DNA of 64,000 nt, from NCBI RefSeq assembly GCF_014050145.1, contig NZ_JACFYF010000001.1:806001-870000 (forward strand). The letters run 5' to 3'. Below, piece after piece: positions 1-8,446 of this stretch; the stretch's first letter is position 1; each line of letters begins with the position of its first letter. The position numbers were made by a program, and so were the translations under genes. The notes under the pieces were generated by a model, which was given only the letters and a program-made list of their open reading frames with translations, was not told where the DNA came from and ran no database searches. Origin of the DNA: Vibrio marinisediminis (GTDB taxonomy: Bacteria; Pseudomonadota; Gammaproteobacteria; Enterobacterales; Vibrionaceae).

Positions 1-607
1 TTAGTGCTGTTGCTGCTAGCGTCGTGATGATGAACAGTAGGTCGATGAACTTCTGCGCCCAACCTGGTAGGCGGTCATTAAATAGTGCATTGATAACACC
101 ACTTAGGCTCATGCGACGGCTGCCTTTTAGGTAGAATACAACCGCAAATGGGATTGCAACGATTAGGTAGATAAACCAGCCAGCCGCGCCCCAGTGGAAC
201 ATGTTGTACGCTGAAGCGTATTCCATTGCCATTGCTTTGTCAGTGATACCAAATTGTGGGTCCATGAAGTAGTAAACTGCTTCAATAAAGCCCCAGTACA
301 TGGTACTTGCACCCATACCAGCAGACAGTGCCATTGCAAAAAGCTGGAATTTAGTGAATTTTGGTTTGCTATCACCCATACGGATATCACCGTATTTAGA
401 GAAAGCGAGGAACAGTAGTGCGCCGGTGGCAAAGATGGTGTACCAAAGGAAACCAGAACCGAAGTTAATTACGGTAAAGTCTAGCATGCTACCCATAGAG
501 CTTTTTACTGCGTCTGGGTAAACTACTGCAAGAATACCTAGTAGCAGTACAAATCCAAAACTGCCGAAGGTAAGTTTCCAGTCGATTTCTGAAGTATTCA
601 ATTTCAT
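1..607 (-). CDS. BCCT-family transporter, N-terminal part (cut by window edge)
   Basis: This encodes the first about 202 residues of a betaine/carnitine/choline-type secondary transporter of the inner membrane. The start is the ATG at 605-607 (MKLNTSEIDWKLTFGSFGF). The reading frame stays open to the left edge, so the gene is cut by the window and not broken. Hydrophobic segments lie near residues 10-30, 50-68 and 85-105. The stretch with SAGMGASTMYWGFIEAVYY matches the glycine-rich GMGxGxxFWGxxEP-like signature of the family. It is the third gene after an FAD oxidoreductase and an enolase-superfamily enzyme on the same strand, so it probably imports their substrate. That suggests, but does not prove, a quaternary-amine or similar zwitterionic substrate. 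The gap to the upstream gene is 174 bp and contains a hairpin. Confidence 0.85.
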   Translation of the reverse strand, partial: MKLNTSEIDWKLTFGSFGFVLLLGILAVVYPDAVKSSMGSMLDFTVINFGSGFLWYTIFATGALLFLAFSKYGDIRMGDSKPKFTKFQLFAMALSAGMGASTMYWGFIEAVYYFMDPQFGITDKAMAMEYASAYNMFHWGAAGWFIYLIVAIPFAVVFYLKGSRRMSLSGVINALFNDRLPGWAQKFIDLLFIITTLAATAL

Positions 608-671
608 TGTGTGACTTTCCAATATTGTCTAATTTTACGAATACTCGGACGGACAACTGACATCGTTTTGT

Positions 672-711
672 CTTCCCTCCCGTTCTTTATTAAGCAGAAC
701 GTGAAGGGAAG
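672..711 (-). promoter_or_regulatory. Imperfect hairpin between enolase-family gene and BCCT gene
   Basis: CTTCCCT (672-678) and CGTTCT (681-686) pair with AGAACG (696-701) and AGGGAAG (705-711), giving 13 base pairs with a small internal loop. There is no T-run on the minus strand, so a Rho-independent terminator is unlikely. It sits in the intercistronic leader of the transporter gene and could be an mRNA stability or processing element that separates expression of enzyme and transporter. The role is inferred. Confidence 0.4.
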
Positions 712-781
712 CGCAATGTAGGAAGAGGTGTCAGCCTTTGCTGTCTCTGTATTTAATTATTGTTGTTCTTGCGACATACGA

Positions 782-1906
782 TTATTCAAAAACGTAAGAT
801 GCCACAGACATTTCTTTCACTTTGTCCCAATCCATCTCGATACCTAGACCGTTACCTTCAGGAGCGTGTACAAAGCCGTCTTTGTCTGTACGAATGACTG
901 TTTTTGACGCTAGTTCGAAATCGTCGTATGGGTAGAATTGTTCGAAGAACTTACAGTTGTTGTGTGCAAGTGCTACGTGCAGGTTTGCTGCTTGAGTCAA
1001 GGTGTAACCCATTGACTGGATTTCAAGGTTCTTAGAGAAACCTTCAGCAATGTGGAAACACTTGTTCAGTGGTGTAATACCGCCACACACAGTTGCATCT
1101 TGGCGTACGTCTGACCACATCTCTTTAGACAGTGCGTAAGTGACTTCTTGAAGCGTTAGTAGGCAGTTACCGTGGCTTGAAATTTCAAGGTCAGTATTCT
1201 TCACTAGGCGCTTGTAAGTGTTGTAGTCGTAGTCAGAAACAGGAGCTTCTAACCATTCCCAGTTGTAACCTTCTAGACGACGAGCCATTGCCATTGCTTG
1301 CTCTGGCGTGTAGAACGTTGCAGTATCAAGCATGAAGCGGATACCAGTTTCACCGTAGCGAGCTTGAACTGCGTCTACTAGAGCAACGTCTTTCTCGTAC
1401 ACACAGTAGCAGTGAAGTTTGATTGCTTTAAAGCCGTGTGCAACACAGTCGTCTAGGTACGGGAAGTACTCTTCAACAGTGTCAAACATTGGTGTAGAAG
1501 CGTAAGACAACATCTTGTTGCGTGCGCCACCTAGAAGCAAATAAAGAGGCATGCCCGCTTTTTTCGCTTTGATATCCCAAGCTGCGATATCGATAGGCGA
1601 TTTCGCCGGAAGACCGCCCCAAGTACAACGAGATTGCAGCCAGTTGTACAGCTCTTGAGTTGCAAGAGGGTTTTTACCAATTAGACCAGGAACAACAGTA
1701 CGAAGTGATTCAATGATACAACGGTCGAAATCGTTCTCTGTGTAGCTGATTGTCGCGCCTGCACCTTCAGTACCATCATCACAGATAATACGTACGATGT
1801 TGTTGGTGTATAGTAGTGGCTCTTGGTTATCAGCCCATGGCACCGGTGCCGCTTCGCGGTCTGCTACTGCGTATAGTTCAACGCGTTTAATTTTTACATC
1901 ATTCAT
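782..1906 (-). CDS. Enolase-superfamily (mandelate racemase/muconate lactonizing-like) enzyme
   Basis: The product is a 374-residue cytosolic enzyme of the mandelate racemase branch of the enolase superfamily, which uses Mg2+ to stabilise an enolate after removal of an alpha proton from a carboxylate substrate. The N-terminal capping domain covers about residues 1-115 and the TIM barrel follows. Metal ligands can be proposed at Asp in RFMLDTATF, Glu in WLEAPVSD and Glu in DLEISSHG. The second-strand catalytic motif is Lys-x-His (IKLHCY), not the usual Lys-x-Lys. An Asp of the seventh strand is present in RQDATVCGGIT. The position where the dyad His is expected reads IQSMGYTLTQ. The start is 11 bp after the stop of the FAD oxidoreductase, so they form an operon. 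A dehydratase or epimerase acting on an organic acid or betaine is plausible; the substrate cannot be named. Confidence 0.85.
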   Translation of the reverse strand: MNDVKIKRVELYAVADREAAPVPWADNQEPLLYTNNIVRIICDDGTEGAGATISYTENDFDRCIIESLRTVVPGLIGKNPLATQELYNWLQSRCTWGGLPAKSPIDIAAWDIKAKKAGMPLYLLLGGARNKMLSYASTPMFDTVEEYFPYLDDCVAHGFKAIKLHCYCVYEKDVALVDAVQARYGETGIRFMLDTATFYTPEQAMAMARRLEGYNWEWLEAPVSDYDYNTYKRLVKNTDLEISSHGNCLLTLQEVTYALSKEMWSDVRQDATVCGGITPLNKCFHIAEGFSKNLEIQSMGYTLTQAANLHVALAHNNCKFFEQFYPYDDFELASKTVIRTDKDGFVHAPEGNGLGIEMDWDKVKEMSVASYVFE

Positions 1907-1917
1907 AGTCTTAATCC

Positions 1918-3273
1918 TTACAGGCGTGAGCCGTTTTCAATCATGGCGGCGCGAATCTTCGCAACATCTAGGTCACGAATTGCCGAATCTGTATCAATTG
2001 CTTGTACTGCTGCAATACCAGCAGCGTGCCCCAATTCAAAACACTGAGCGGTTACGCGAGCCGAAGCTAAAGCTTCGTGTTCAGCGCTCAAACAGCGACC
2101 AGCGACGATGATGTTTTCGCCAATAACTGGTACCAGTGTGTGGAATGGAATGTCGTAGTAATCGTTCAGTAGCCAATGCAGTTTTGGTTTATCACCAGAG
2201 TGCAGTTCAATTGGCCAAGGCGTGCGGCAAATGCCATCTTCGCGCTTACGACAGTTCACTACGTCTTCGTTTGTTAGTGTCTCAACACCAACGATTGAGC
2301 GTGTTTGACGAATACCAACTTCAACGCCAGTATCGACCACAAATGCGTCTTCACAACCCGGAACAAACTTGTTTAGGAAGCGAGCGTATTCACGTACTTG
2401 GCGACGGCCAAATACTTCAGCTTCTGTGAAATCTTCAGGGTCAATCACGTTCAGAATGCGACCATCTTGGCCGGCTAAACGTGTTGCGTTCACCATCAAC
2501 TCGTTTGCGCGAGTGGTTGGGAAGATCCAGATTTTGTGACGAGGCAGTTCGTAATCACCACTTGCATTGGCTGCAAGGATGTTCTCAGTCACTTTTGGTG
2601 GACAGATAGTGTCTTCACCGTAGTACTCAAGGTATTTATCCATGTCCACACCGCCGAAACGGAAGAACATAGTTGGGTTTTGGATACGACCGTTGTCACC
2701 AAAGTAGTAATCCATACCAGCACGAGCAACCACAGCCGCATCACCAGATGCGTCGACGATCATCTTGCTTAGGATGATGCTTTGACCGGCGTTAGATTCA
2801 ATCACCACACCTTTAAATGCATCTCCATCCATGATTACGCCAGTCACTGCAGTGTGGAATAGCGTCTTTACATTCGCTGCTTCAAGGAAGTCATCAGCAA
2901 CTTCACGCCATACTAGCGGGTCGTGCGTTACAGTGAATGTTTTACCGTAAATTTGCGGTGCAGTAACGCCACCTTTGTTCTCTAGTGCTTGACGAAAACG
3001 CTCAGTAAAACCGTACACCACCTGCTCAGGTTGTGCGTTTTCTTCGTCTGTTGCCATGTACATGCCACAGATTGTGCCAGACAAGCCAGCTACCGCAGCA
3101 CCGCCACAAAAGCCGTACTTTTCAATTAGCCAAGTTTTTTTACCAAGGCGACCAGCGCTTTCCGCTGCTGCAACACCTGCAGGACCACCACCGATGACCA
3201 ACACCTCTACTTCTGCTAACACAGGTAGATCCGGTGTGCTCTCATAACGACGGATAATGTTCCAAGATTTCAT
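1918..3273 (-). CDS. FAD-dependent oxidoreductase (FAD_oxidored-type)
   Basis: The product is about 451 residues when started at the ATG at 3271-3273 (MKSWNIIRRYES), which is preceded by a GAGG ribosome site. The same frame is open 39 codons further upstream, but that region holds the regulatory palindrome. A Rossmann FAD-binding motif, VLVIGGGPAGVAAAESAGR, lies near residues 25-45. A second FAD-contact region with VDASGDAAVVARAG lies near the middle, and a C-terminal GRCLSAEHEALASARVTAQC resembles that of PF12831-type flavoproteins. A soluble dehydrogenase acting on a small metabolite is likely. It is the first gene of an operon with the enolase-superfamily enzyme and BCCT transporter, and diverges from a GntR regulator. 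The exact substrate is unknown. Confidence 0.85.
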   Translation of the reverse strand: MKSWNIIRRYESTPDLPVLAEVEVLVIGGGPAGVAAAESAGRLGKKTWLIEKYGFCGGAAVAGLSGTICGMYMATDEENAQPEQVVYGFTERFRQALENKGGVTAPQIYGKTFTVTHDPLVWREVADDFLEAANVKTLFHTAVTGVIMDGDAFKGVVIESNAGQSIILSKMIVDASGDAAVVARAGMDYYFGDNGRIQNPTMFFRFGGVDMDKYLEYYGEDTICPPKVTENILAANASGDYELPRHKIWIFPTTRANELMVNATRLAGQDGRILNVIDPEDFTEAEVFGRRQVREYARFLNKFVPGCEDAFVVDTGVEVGIRQTRSIVGVETLTNEDVVNCRKREDGICRTPWPIELHSGDKPKLHWLLNDYYDIPFHTLVPVIGENIIVAGRCLSAEHEALASARVTAQCFELGHAAGIAAVQAIDTDSAIRDLDVAKIRAAMIENGSRL

Positions 3274-3292
3274 TCTTACCTCACTAATAGAT

Positions 3293-3319
3293 AACTGATG
3301 TTCATCTGATATATCAGTT
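3293..3319. promoter_or_regulatory. Candidate GntR-family operator
   Basis: The divergent region contains the perfect 12-bp palindrome CTGATATATCAG (3306-3317). A second inverted pair, AACTGAT (3293-3299) and ATCAGTT (3313-3319), overlaps it. FadR/FCD-type GntR proteins commonly bind short A/T-rich palindromes of this kind between themselves and their target operon. Assignment to the adjacent regulator is inference from position. Confidence 0.55.
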
Positions 3320-3420
3320 GTATGTTTTAAATATATTCCTAAATTCTTTTCTGGTACAATGAGATTCTTCCTTAACGTGATATTGCTCACTAAAAGATTT
3401 TATAAAGGGATTGAACCTAC

Positions 3421-4074
3421 ATGAGCGTTAACGCAATCAATAAGACCGAGGTTGCATACAGCAAGCTTGAGAAAATGATCATCTTCCGCGAATTAGAACC
3501 AGGGAGCATGGTGAGTGAAAAGCAGTTATCTGAAGAGTTGGATTTAGGGCGAACACCCGTTCGTGAAGCTCTGCAAAGGCTCGCGTATGAATGCATGGTG
3601 GAAATTCATCCGCGAAGAGGCATTCAAATACCGATCATATCGGTAGAAAGCCAACTGAAGATCTTAGAAGTTCGCCGAGATATTGAAGCGTTATGTGTTA
3701 ATTACGCCGCCTCACGCGCCAGTGTAGATGAGAAGCAACAGATGCTTACTCTAGCCGAGCAACTAGAAGTCTGTGCAGAGAATGGTGATGACCAACTCTA
3801 CGCGTCGCTACTAAAAGATATTCATGATGTGCTTGTTAAAGCGGCAAGCAATGAGTACCTACAATTGGCAATGGCACCATTGCAGGGGCTATCACGTCGT
3901 TTCTGGTTTGCTTTTAAGAATATGGATTCTGACTTAGTTGAAGCCTCATCTTTACATGCGGCGGTACTAAGAGCAGTCAGCCATACTGATGCTGAAGAAG
4001 CGGTTGCGGCTTCTCATCGCTTGAATGATTACCTAACTGACGTGGCGTACCGATCTATCAAACCGCGCAAGTGA
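3421..4074 (+). CDS. GntR-family transcriptional regulator (FCD domain)
   Basis: The product is a 217-residue DNA-binding regulator. A winged helix-turn-helix occupies about residues 8-75, with the family signature ELDLGRTPVREALQRLAYE followed by VEIHPRRGIQI. The C-terminal half (about 80-210) is helical, with spaced Asp/His residues as in the FCD ligand-binding domain, which often holds a metal and an organic acid. It diverges from the FAD oxidoreductase/enolase-type/BCCT operon, with a palindrome in between, so it probably senses the catabolised compound and controls that operon. A terminator follows 40 bp after its stop. The ribosome site before the ATG is weak. The ligand is unknown. Confidence 0.9.
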   Translation: MSVNAINKTEVAYSKLEKMIIFRELEPGSMVSEKQLSEELDLGRTPVREALQRLAYECMVEIHPRRGIQIPIISVESQLKILEVRRDIEALCVNYAASRASVDEKQQMLTLAEQLEVCAENGDDQLYASLLKDIHDVLVKAASNEYLQLAMAPLQGLSRRFWFAFKNMDSDLVEASSLHAAVLRAVSHTDAEEAVAASHRLNDYLTDVAYRSIKPRK

Positions 4075-4113
4075 TCCGTTAATCTAATATTTGGATAGGA
4101 TCGTTAGAGACTA

Positions 4114-4139
4114 AAAAGGCTGCCAATTGGCAGCCTTTT
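4114..4139. terminator. Bidirectional Rho-independent terminator
   Basis: AAAAGGCTGCC (4114-4124), loop AATT and GGCAGCCTTTT (4129-4139) form a perfect 11-bp stem. A/T tails on both sides let it serve the convergent GntR and YjiH-like genes. Confidence 0.9.
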
Positions 4140-4168
4140 GTCTATTCGCTATTTGAACAAATTGTCAC

Positions 4169-5539
4169 TTAGAAAATCAAGTGAGCCACACCAGCAATGA
4201 CAGGCAGTGTGATTAGAGTACGCAGAATGAAGATAGCGAACAGTTCAAAAATGTTCACAGGGATACGGCTACCGAGTAGTAGAGCGCCCACTTCAGACAT
4301 GTAAATAAGCTGAGTAACTGACATAGCTGCAATAACAAAGCGCGTCATTTCACTGTCGATAGAAGCAGCAAGGATAGATGGGATAAACATATCCGCAAAA
4401 CCAACTACGATGGTTTTAGATGCTTCAGCCGCTTCAGGCACCCCTAATAGTTCAAGGTATGGGATGAATGGTTGACCTAAGAAAGTAAATACTGACGTGT
4501 ATTCAGCAATCACCAACGCAACCGTACCTAAGCCCATCACAACCGGTAGTACACCAAACACCATATCAACGGCGTTGTGAACACCTTCCATCAAAATCGT
4601 TTTAACGGATTTCACCTTGCCTGCTTTTGCTAGGGCAAGTTCCATACCCCACGTAAAGCTTGAATGCCCCATTGGGATTGCATCCGCATCTTTCGCTGGC
4701 TTAGTGCCGTCGATAAAGGTATCACGCTTGTAGCTTAGAGGTGGTAGGCGAGGGATGATAATTGCCGCAACAAAACCGGCTAAACAAACGGCGCCATAGA
4801 ATGGCAGGAACATATGTTCAAGTTCAACTTGAGCGATTACAACCAAACTAAAGGTGATCGAAACCGCCGAGAAAGTCGTACCCACAACCGCCGCTTCACG
4901 TTCAGTGTAGAATTTGTTTTCGTATTGCTTGCTGGTAAGCAAGATACCAACACTGCCGTCACCTAACCAAGAAGCCATACAGTCAATCGCGCTGCGGCCA
5001 GGTAGGTTAAAGATAGGGCGCATCACTTTCGCCAATAGGGTACCGAATAGCTCTAAAAGACCAAAATTTAAAAGTAGCGGCAGCAGAAGACCAGCAAAAA
5101 TAAACACTGAGAACAGCGTAGGTAACAGACCTTCCAATACCAAGCCACCAGTATTGCCTTCCCAAATAGCTTTTGGACCAATTTGAAAGTAAGTCATCAC
5201 TACCGCAATACCACCAATAACACGCACAGCTAACCAAAGCGGTGATGGGTTGAAAAGCCCGTTAAGAAAGTCATTGTTGGCAATAAAGCTTGGGTTTTTA
5301 ATTCGGAACAGTAGCGAAGCGGCAGCCATAAAAGCGACAATAACCGTCACAATGCTGACCAGTGAATCGCCAAAGAGTGCTTGAATAGACTTAGCCAATA
5401 CCGCAACTGGAATGGTGATGTCACCGTTATAGCTAATAGGCGCCATAAACAAGAACACACCAATCAAAGAAGGAATTAAGAAGATCCAGAAGTGTGATTT
5501 TGGTTTGCTTTGCCCGGTTGCTTGAGTTTTGTTTGTCAT
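4169..5539 (-). CDS. YjiH-family inner-membrane protein (nucleoside-recognition/Gate domain)
   Basis: The product is a polytopic membrane protein of about 456 residues with roughly ten hydrophobic segments. The central part (SAIDCMASWLGDGSVGILLT, then a second repeat-like block with VGFADMFIPSILAA) has the character of Gate/nucleoside-recognition domains found in YjiH-like proteins and nucleoside transporters. The ATG at 5537-5539 is chosen because TGAGA lies about 6 bases upstream; an in-frame ATG four codons earlier is possible. It converges with the GntR gene across a shared terminator and is not obviously part of its operon. The upstream region holds an A/T-rich inverted repeat at 5665-5684. 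Transport of a nucleoside-like or other small solute is inferred from the family; the substrate is not known. Confidence 0.8.
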   Translation of the reverse strand: MTNKTQATGQSKPKSHFWIFLIPSLIGVFLFMAPISYNGDITIPVAVLAKSIQALFGDSLVSIVTVIVAFMAAASLLFRIKNPSFIANNDFLNGLFNPSPLWLAVRVIGGIAVVMTYFQIGPKAIWEGNTGGLVLEGLLPTLFSVFIFAGLLLPLLLNFGLLELFGTLLAKVMRPIFNLPGRSAIDCMASWLGDGSVGILLTSKQYENKFYTEREAAVVGTTFSAVSITFSLVVIAQVELEHMFLPFYGAVCLAGFVAAIIIPRLPPLSYKRDTFIDGTKPAKDADAIPMGHSSFTWGMELALAKAGKVKSVKTILMEGVHNAVDMVFGVLPVVMGLGTVALVIAEYTSVFTFLGQPFIPYLELLGVPEAAEASKTIVVGFADMFIPSILAASIDSEMTRFVIAAMSVTQLIYMSEVGALLLGSRIPVNIFELFAIFILRTLITLPVIAGVAHLIF

Positions 5540-5664
5540 CGCGTTTCTCATGTTACAACTAGTCAATAATAGCCAAGCTCCTTGGCATAGTTATTCACTA
5601 AACATCCGTATTTAATCAGTTTAGCGAAGACTACTGTTTTTCAGTGATGATCGCAATACTATTC

Positions 5665-5684
5665 AATAAATATCGCTATTTATT
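5665..5684. promoter_or_regulatory. Perfect A/T-rich inverted repeat upstream of YjiH-like gene
   Basis: AATAAATA (5665-5672), spacer TCGC and TATTTATT (5677-5684) are perfect arms. The repeat lies about 125 bp upstream of the YjiH-like start, so it could be a regulator binding site. No T-run argues against a terminator. Function not assigned. Confidence 0.35.
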
Positions 5685-5780
5685 CATCATAAAATCACGC
5701 AGCCTGTATGAATTATAGGCAGGTGTATTGTGAATGTTGTTTTTGTTGTATTGAGGTGAATTTAAGCGAAGGGTGCCTTA

Positions 5781-6446
5781 CTATCTTTTATCGCGAGAAA
5801 CGTACAGATAAAACCAGTAAACCAGCGCTAAGATAAGGGCGAGGGAAATAGGGGCCATCAATGACGCAATTGCATAGATTCCATACAGTTTTGCACCAAT
5901 AACACCGCCAAATAAAAAACCACTAAAGATGAATAGGAACAGTTTTGCTTTGCGGTAGTCGAACCGCTCACCACGTAAGCGTGCCCCTATCATGATGCCG
6001 AGGTCAGTGATGATCCCTGTCATGTGCGTGGTTCGTACAACAGCACCACTGAACGTCGTGATCATCGCATTTTGCAAGCCACAAGCCGCAGAAGCAAAAT
6101 ATTGCCCGGAGGTAATGTTTTTGTCGAGTAATAGGTAAGCGGTGAAGAGTAAACCAGCTTCAATACAGAGTGCCACCCCATAGCGACGCCCCAGTTTTAA
6201 TGCCGTGCATTCGAAAAATACGCCGGCAAGCGCTGCACCCATCAAAAAACTCAGTAGGATCATTAACAGATGGCTAGTCATGCCATCAAGAGATTCAATG
6301 CTCGTTCCTAAAAGAGTGACCGTGCCAGAGATATGCGAAACCGCTTGATGTTGAAAACCAAGCAAACCGATCGCATTTACAATTCCTGCAAGTAGGGCAA
6401 GAAGGAACGCTCCGTATTCCACCCAACGAGGTAGTCGAGAAATCAC
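5781..6446 (-). CDS. YoaK-family (DUF1275) membrane protein
   Basis: The product is a 221-residue inner-membrane protein with about six hydrophobic helices. It has family-typical features: GIVNAIGLLGFQHQAVSHISG near the N terminus, AACGLQNAMITTFSGAVVRT in the centre and MTGIITDLGIMIGARLRG after it. The start codon is GTG at 6444-6446, preceded by GGGAG at about 8 bases, which makes this start better than internal ATGs. YoaK/DUF1275 proteins are widespread but their transport or other activity is not established. The gene stands alone; its neighbours are in different functional groups. Confidence 0.85.
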   Translation of the reverse strand: MISRLPRWVEYGAFLLALLAGIVNAIGLLGFQHQAVSHISGTVTLLGTSIESLDGMTSHLLMILLSFLMGAALAGVFFECTALKLGRRYGVALCIEAGLLFTAYLLLDKNITSGQYFASAACGLQNAMITTFSGAVVRTTHMTGIITDLGIMIGARLRGERFDYRKAKLFLFIFSGFLFGGVIGAKLYGIYAIASLMAPISLALILALVYWFYLYVSRDKR

Positions 6447-6524
6447 TGAATTACTCCCAAAAAATAGGGGGTCGATTATAGCGCTGCGCAGGGCAACTCG
6501 AAAGGGGTAACGGCATTAAAATGC

Positions 6525-6932
6525 CTACGGAATTTGTTCTACTTGGCAGTCAAACTTGACCCAATTGTGTTTGTGTTGCTCATAAACCGAAAAGCTAGGT
6601 TGAGGAAGATCTTGGCTGGCAAAAATACCAACAGGGATAATAGTGAACTCAGGGTATAGAGATAACGTCAACATGACCGTTGTGCCACAACTCGGGCAAA
6701 ACGAGTAATTGACATGATTACCTGAGTCACTTATGCGTGAGTACTCGGTAAGCTCGCCATTGTAAGAGACTTGTTCACGAGTGAATCTCGCTTGCACACC
6801 AAATACGCTTCCCGTTCTCTTTTGGCAGGCAAAGCAATGGCAAATAGCCGTTCTAATTGGCTCGCCGCGGCAGATGATATTAACTTGTCCACAGCCACAT
6901 TCGGCGGTGCGAATTTTATGAGTTTGTTTCAT
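6525..6932 (-). CDS. GFA-family zinc-binding protein
   Basis: The product is about 135 residues and belongs to the GFA (glutathione-dependent formaldehyde-activating enzyme-like) fold. Zinc ligands are visible as the CGCGQVNI pair near the N terminus, CHCFACQKRTGS in the middle and SFCPSCGTTV further on, in the order expected for the family. The ATG at 6930-6932 is chosen because AAGGA lies about 7 bases upstream; a TTG two codons earlier sits directly on that ribosome site. Most GFA proteins are not true formaldehyde-activating enzymes, so a specific reaction should not be assumed. The gene diverges from the membrane-anchored protein at 7007. Confidence 0.85.
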   Translation of the reverse strand: MKQTHKIRTAECGCGQVNIICRGEPIRTAICHCFACQKRTGSVFGVQARFTREQVSYNGELTEYSRISDSGNHVNYSFCPSCGTTVMLTLSLYPEFTIIPVGIFASQDLPQPSFSVYEQHKHNWVKFDCQVEQIP

Positions 6933-7006
6933 TATCAATCCTTGAGATAACTTCAGTGCACTGATATGTTTATTGGCATTGAATCAGTACACTTTCTAAG
7001 TCAATT

Positions 7007-7627
7007 ATGAAAAAACGTCGGTTACCTATCCCATTAATTCTATTGATTCCAATCGTACTATTGATCGTGGTTGTGATTGCAGGTGTTTATCGTTTCAGTA
7101 TTGATGATGAAGATATTCTTGCCAAATTTCCAGCGACAAATCAAGTTATTGATCCGGTTGTTGAGAAAGTATTTGATATTCGGTCACCTAACCCATGGAC
7201 GATAGATGTGCCCGATAGCCATGCATTTGCGTTTATTGATACTTTTGAACAATCTCAGCAGTTGGCGATAGGCTCATATGATGATGGGGCTGAGCGCGGA
7301 CAAGTCACGGTGAGCACCAAATGGTTAACCTTTGTTGATACAAACCAATATGTTTCGGTGATGACGGTATCGAATCAAGGTTCGGGCGTATTCTACTATT
7401 TAGCGACCTTCCGATATGACGTTCAACGAAAAAGAATGGTACTCGCTAACTCATTATTGATTGGTGACCGTATTTTGATTGACCAACTGCAATTCCAAGA
7501 ATCTCAATTAACACTCAACTATCAGCAACATGGTGAAAATCAGGCGATGGCAGAGCAACCGAGTGAGTCTCGCGTAGCACAAGTAACGGTTAATCGAGAT
7601 TTGACACTTTTGTTGCACAATAAATAA
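7007..7627 (+). CDS. Unknown single-pass membrane-anchored protein
   Basis: The product is 206 residues. A positively charged start (MKKRRLP) is followed by one strong membrane helix at about residues 8-27, and the rest is soluble and rich in beta-strand patterns. This suggests an N-in anchor with a periplasmic domain of about 175 residues. No catalytic motif is recognised. The next gene, a CBM48-like domain protein, begins 71 bp downstream on the same strand, but there is no evidence of a shared role. Confidence 0.7.
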   Translation: MKKRRLPIPLILLIPIVLLIVVVIAGVYRFSIDDEDILAKFPATNQVIDPVVEKVFDIRSPNPWTIDVPDSHAFAFIDTFEQSQQLAIGSYDDGAERGQVTVSTKWLTFVDTNQYVSVMTVSNQGSGVFYYLATFRYDVQRKRMVLANSLLIGDRILIDQLQFQESQLTLNYQQHGENQAMAEQPSESRVAQVTVNRDLTLLLHNK

Positions 7628-7698
7628 ACGGTTGTTTGTGTGATATAGATTGCCTATATTGAATCGCGTTATTTTTCTTGTTGTTGATGGAGTAATAA

Positions 7699-7995
7699 AT
7701 GATAAATAAGCGATTTTTTAAAACCAAGGATGAAGTCGAAGTCACTTTTGAGTTCCCTCAAGAGTCTGTAAGCAGCAGTGTGGCCTTAGTGGCTGATTTT
7801 CTTGATTGGCAGCCTACTTTGATGAAGAAAGTAGCAAAAACCAAATCTTTTAAGTTCAAAACTCGGCTGCCGAAAGACCAACAATTTGAGTTTCGTTATC
7901 TCGTTGATAACGAACGTTGGATTAATGATCCTTCTGCTGACCAATACAAAGCAAATGGCTTTGGTGAAGACAACGGTTTAGTTAATACATATTAA
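7699..7995 (+). CDS. Small isoamylase-N/CBM48-like domain protein
   Basis: The product is 98 residues and almost entirely a beta-sandwich of the early-set/AMPK-glycogen-binding kind. Features include VTFEFPQESVSSSVALVADF, DWQPTLMKKV, the FKFKTRLPKDQQFEFRYLVD strand pair and WINDPSADQYKANGFGEDNG, which resembles the end of CBM48 domains. A GGAG ribosome site lies before the ATG. Free-standing versions are common in marine gammaproteobacteria. Glycogen or alpha-glucan binding is inferred; no catalytic domain is attached. A terminator follows at 8150. Confidence 0.8.
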   Translation: MINKRFFKTKDEVEVTFEFPQESVSSSVALVADFLDWQPTLMKKVAKTKSFKFKTRLPKDQQFEFRYLVDNERWINDPSADQYKANGFGEDNGLVNTY

Positions 7996-8425
7996 TAATA
8001 AATTCAGATAGTTGGTATTCACTTACTGTCTAGGTTGTTTGATATAAGGCGCGTATAGCGCCTTATTTATCGATTTAACTTATTGATATTAAAAATTAAA
8101 TATTTTCAAGTAGCCACAAATTGACCACATACCGTTAAATACTAAAAAGCCCACAGATTTGTGGGTTTTTTTTGGGTGCTGATTGTGCATTTTTTACGAA
8201 TTGTAACTGATGGTTATAGAATGCTGTTGGACTGACGATGTTGTTGCGACAGAACTATTTATTTGCATCATGATCATTACTTACTGTTCATATAGGCATG
8301 ACGTACAGCTCATTAAACGACATCTCGAAGTATAATTTCTCTAAGTTTATGAATCTTAGTTGCATATAGATATGAAGCATTGCATGATCTTCATAGTAAA
8401 GATGCCTGAATGACGCTTAATTAGT
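7996..8425. other. Intergenic region before the cassette array
   Basis: This 430-bp stretch holds a terminator at 8150-8173 and no convincing gene. No integrase gene, or fragment of one on the minus strand, could be recognised where intI/attI would normally lie. The last 25 bp before 8426 (CGCTTAATTAG followed by TGTTAG) vaguely resemble the 3' end of a VCR-type site and may be a worn attC or attI remnant. Confidence 0.5.
8150..8173 (+). terminator. Rho-independent terminator
   Basis: CCCACA (8150-8155), loop GATT and TGTGGG (8160-8165) are followed by eight T. It ends the CBM48-like gene transcript and precedes the cassette array. Confidence 0.85.
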
Positions 8426-8446
8426 GTTAGCAGTACAAGGAGACTC

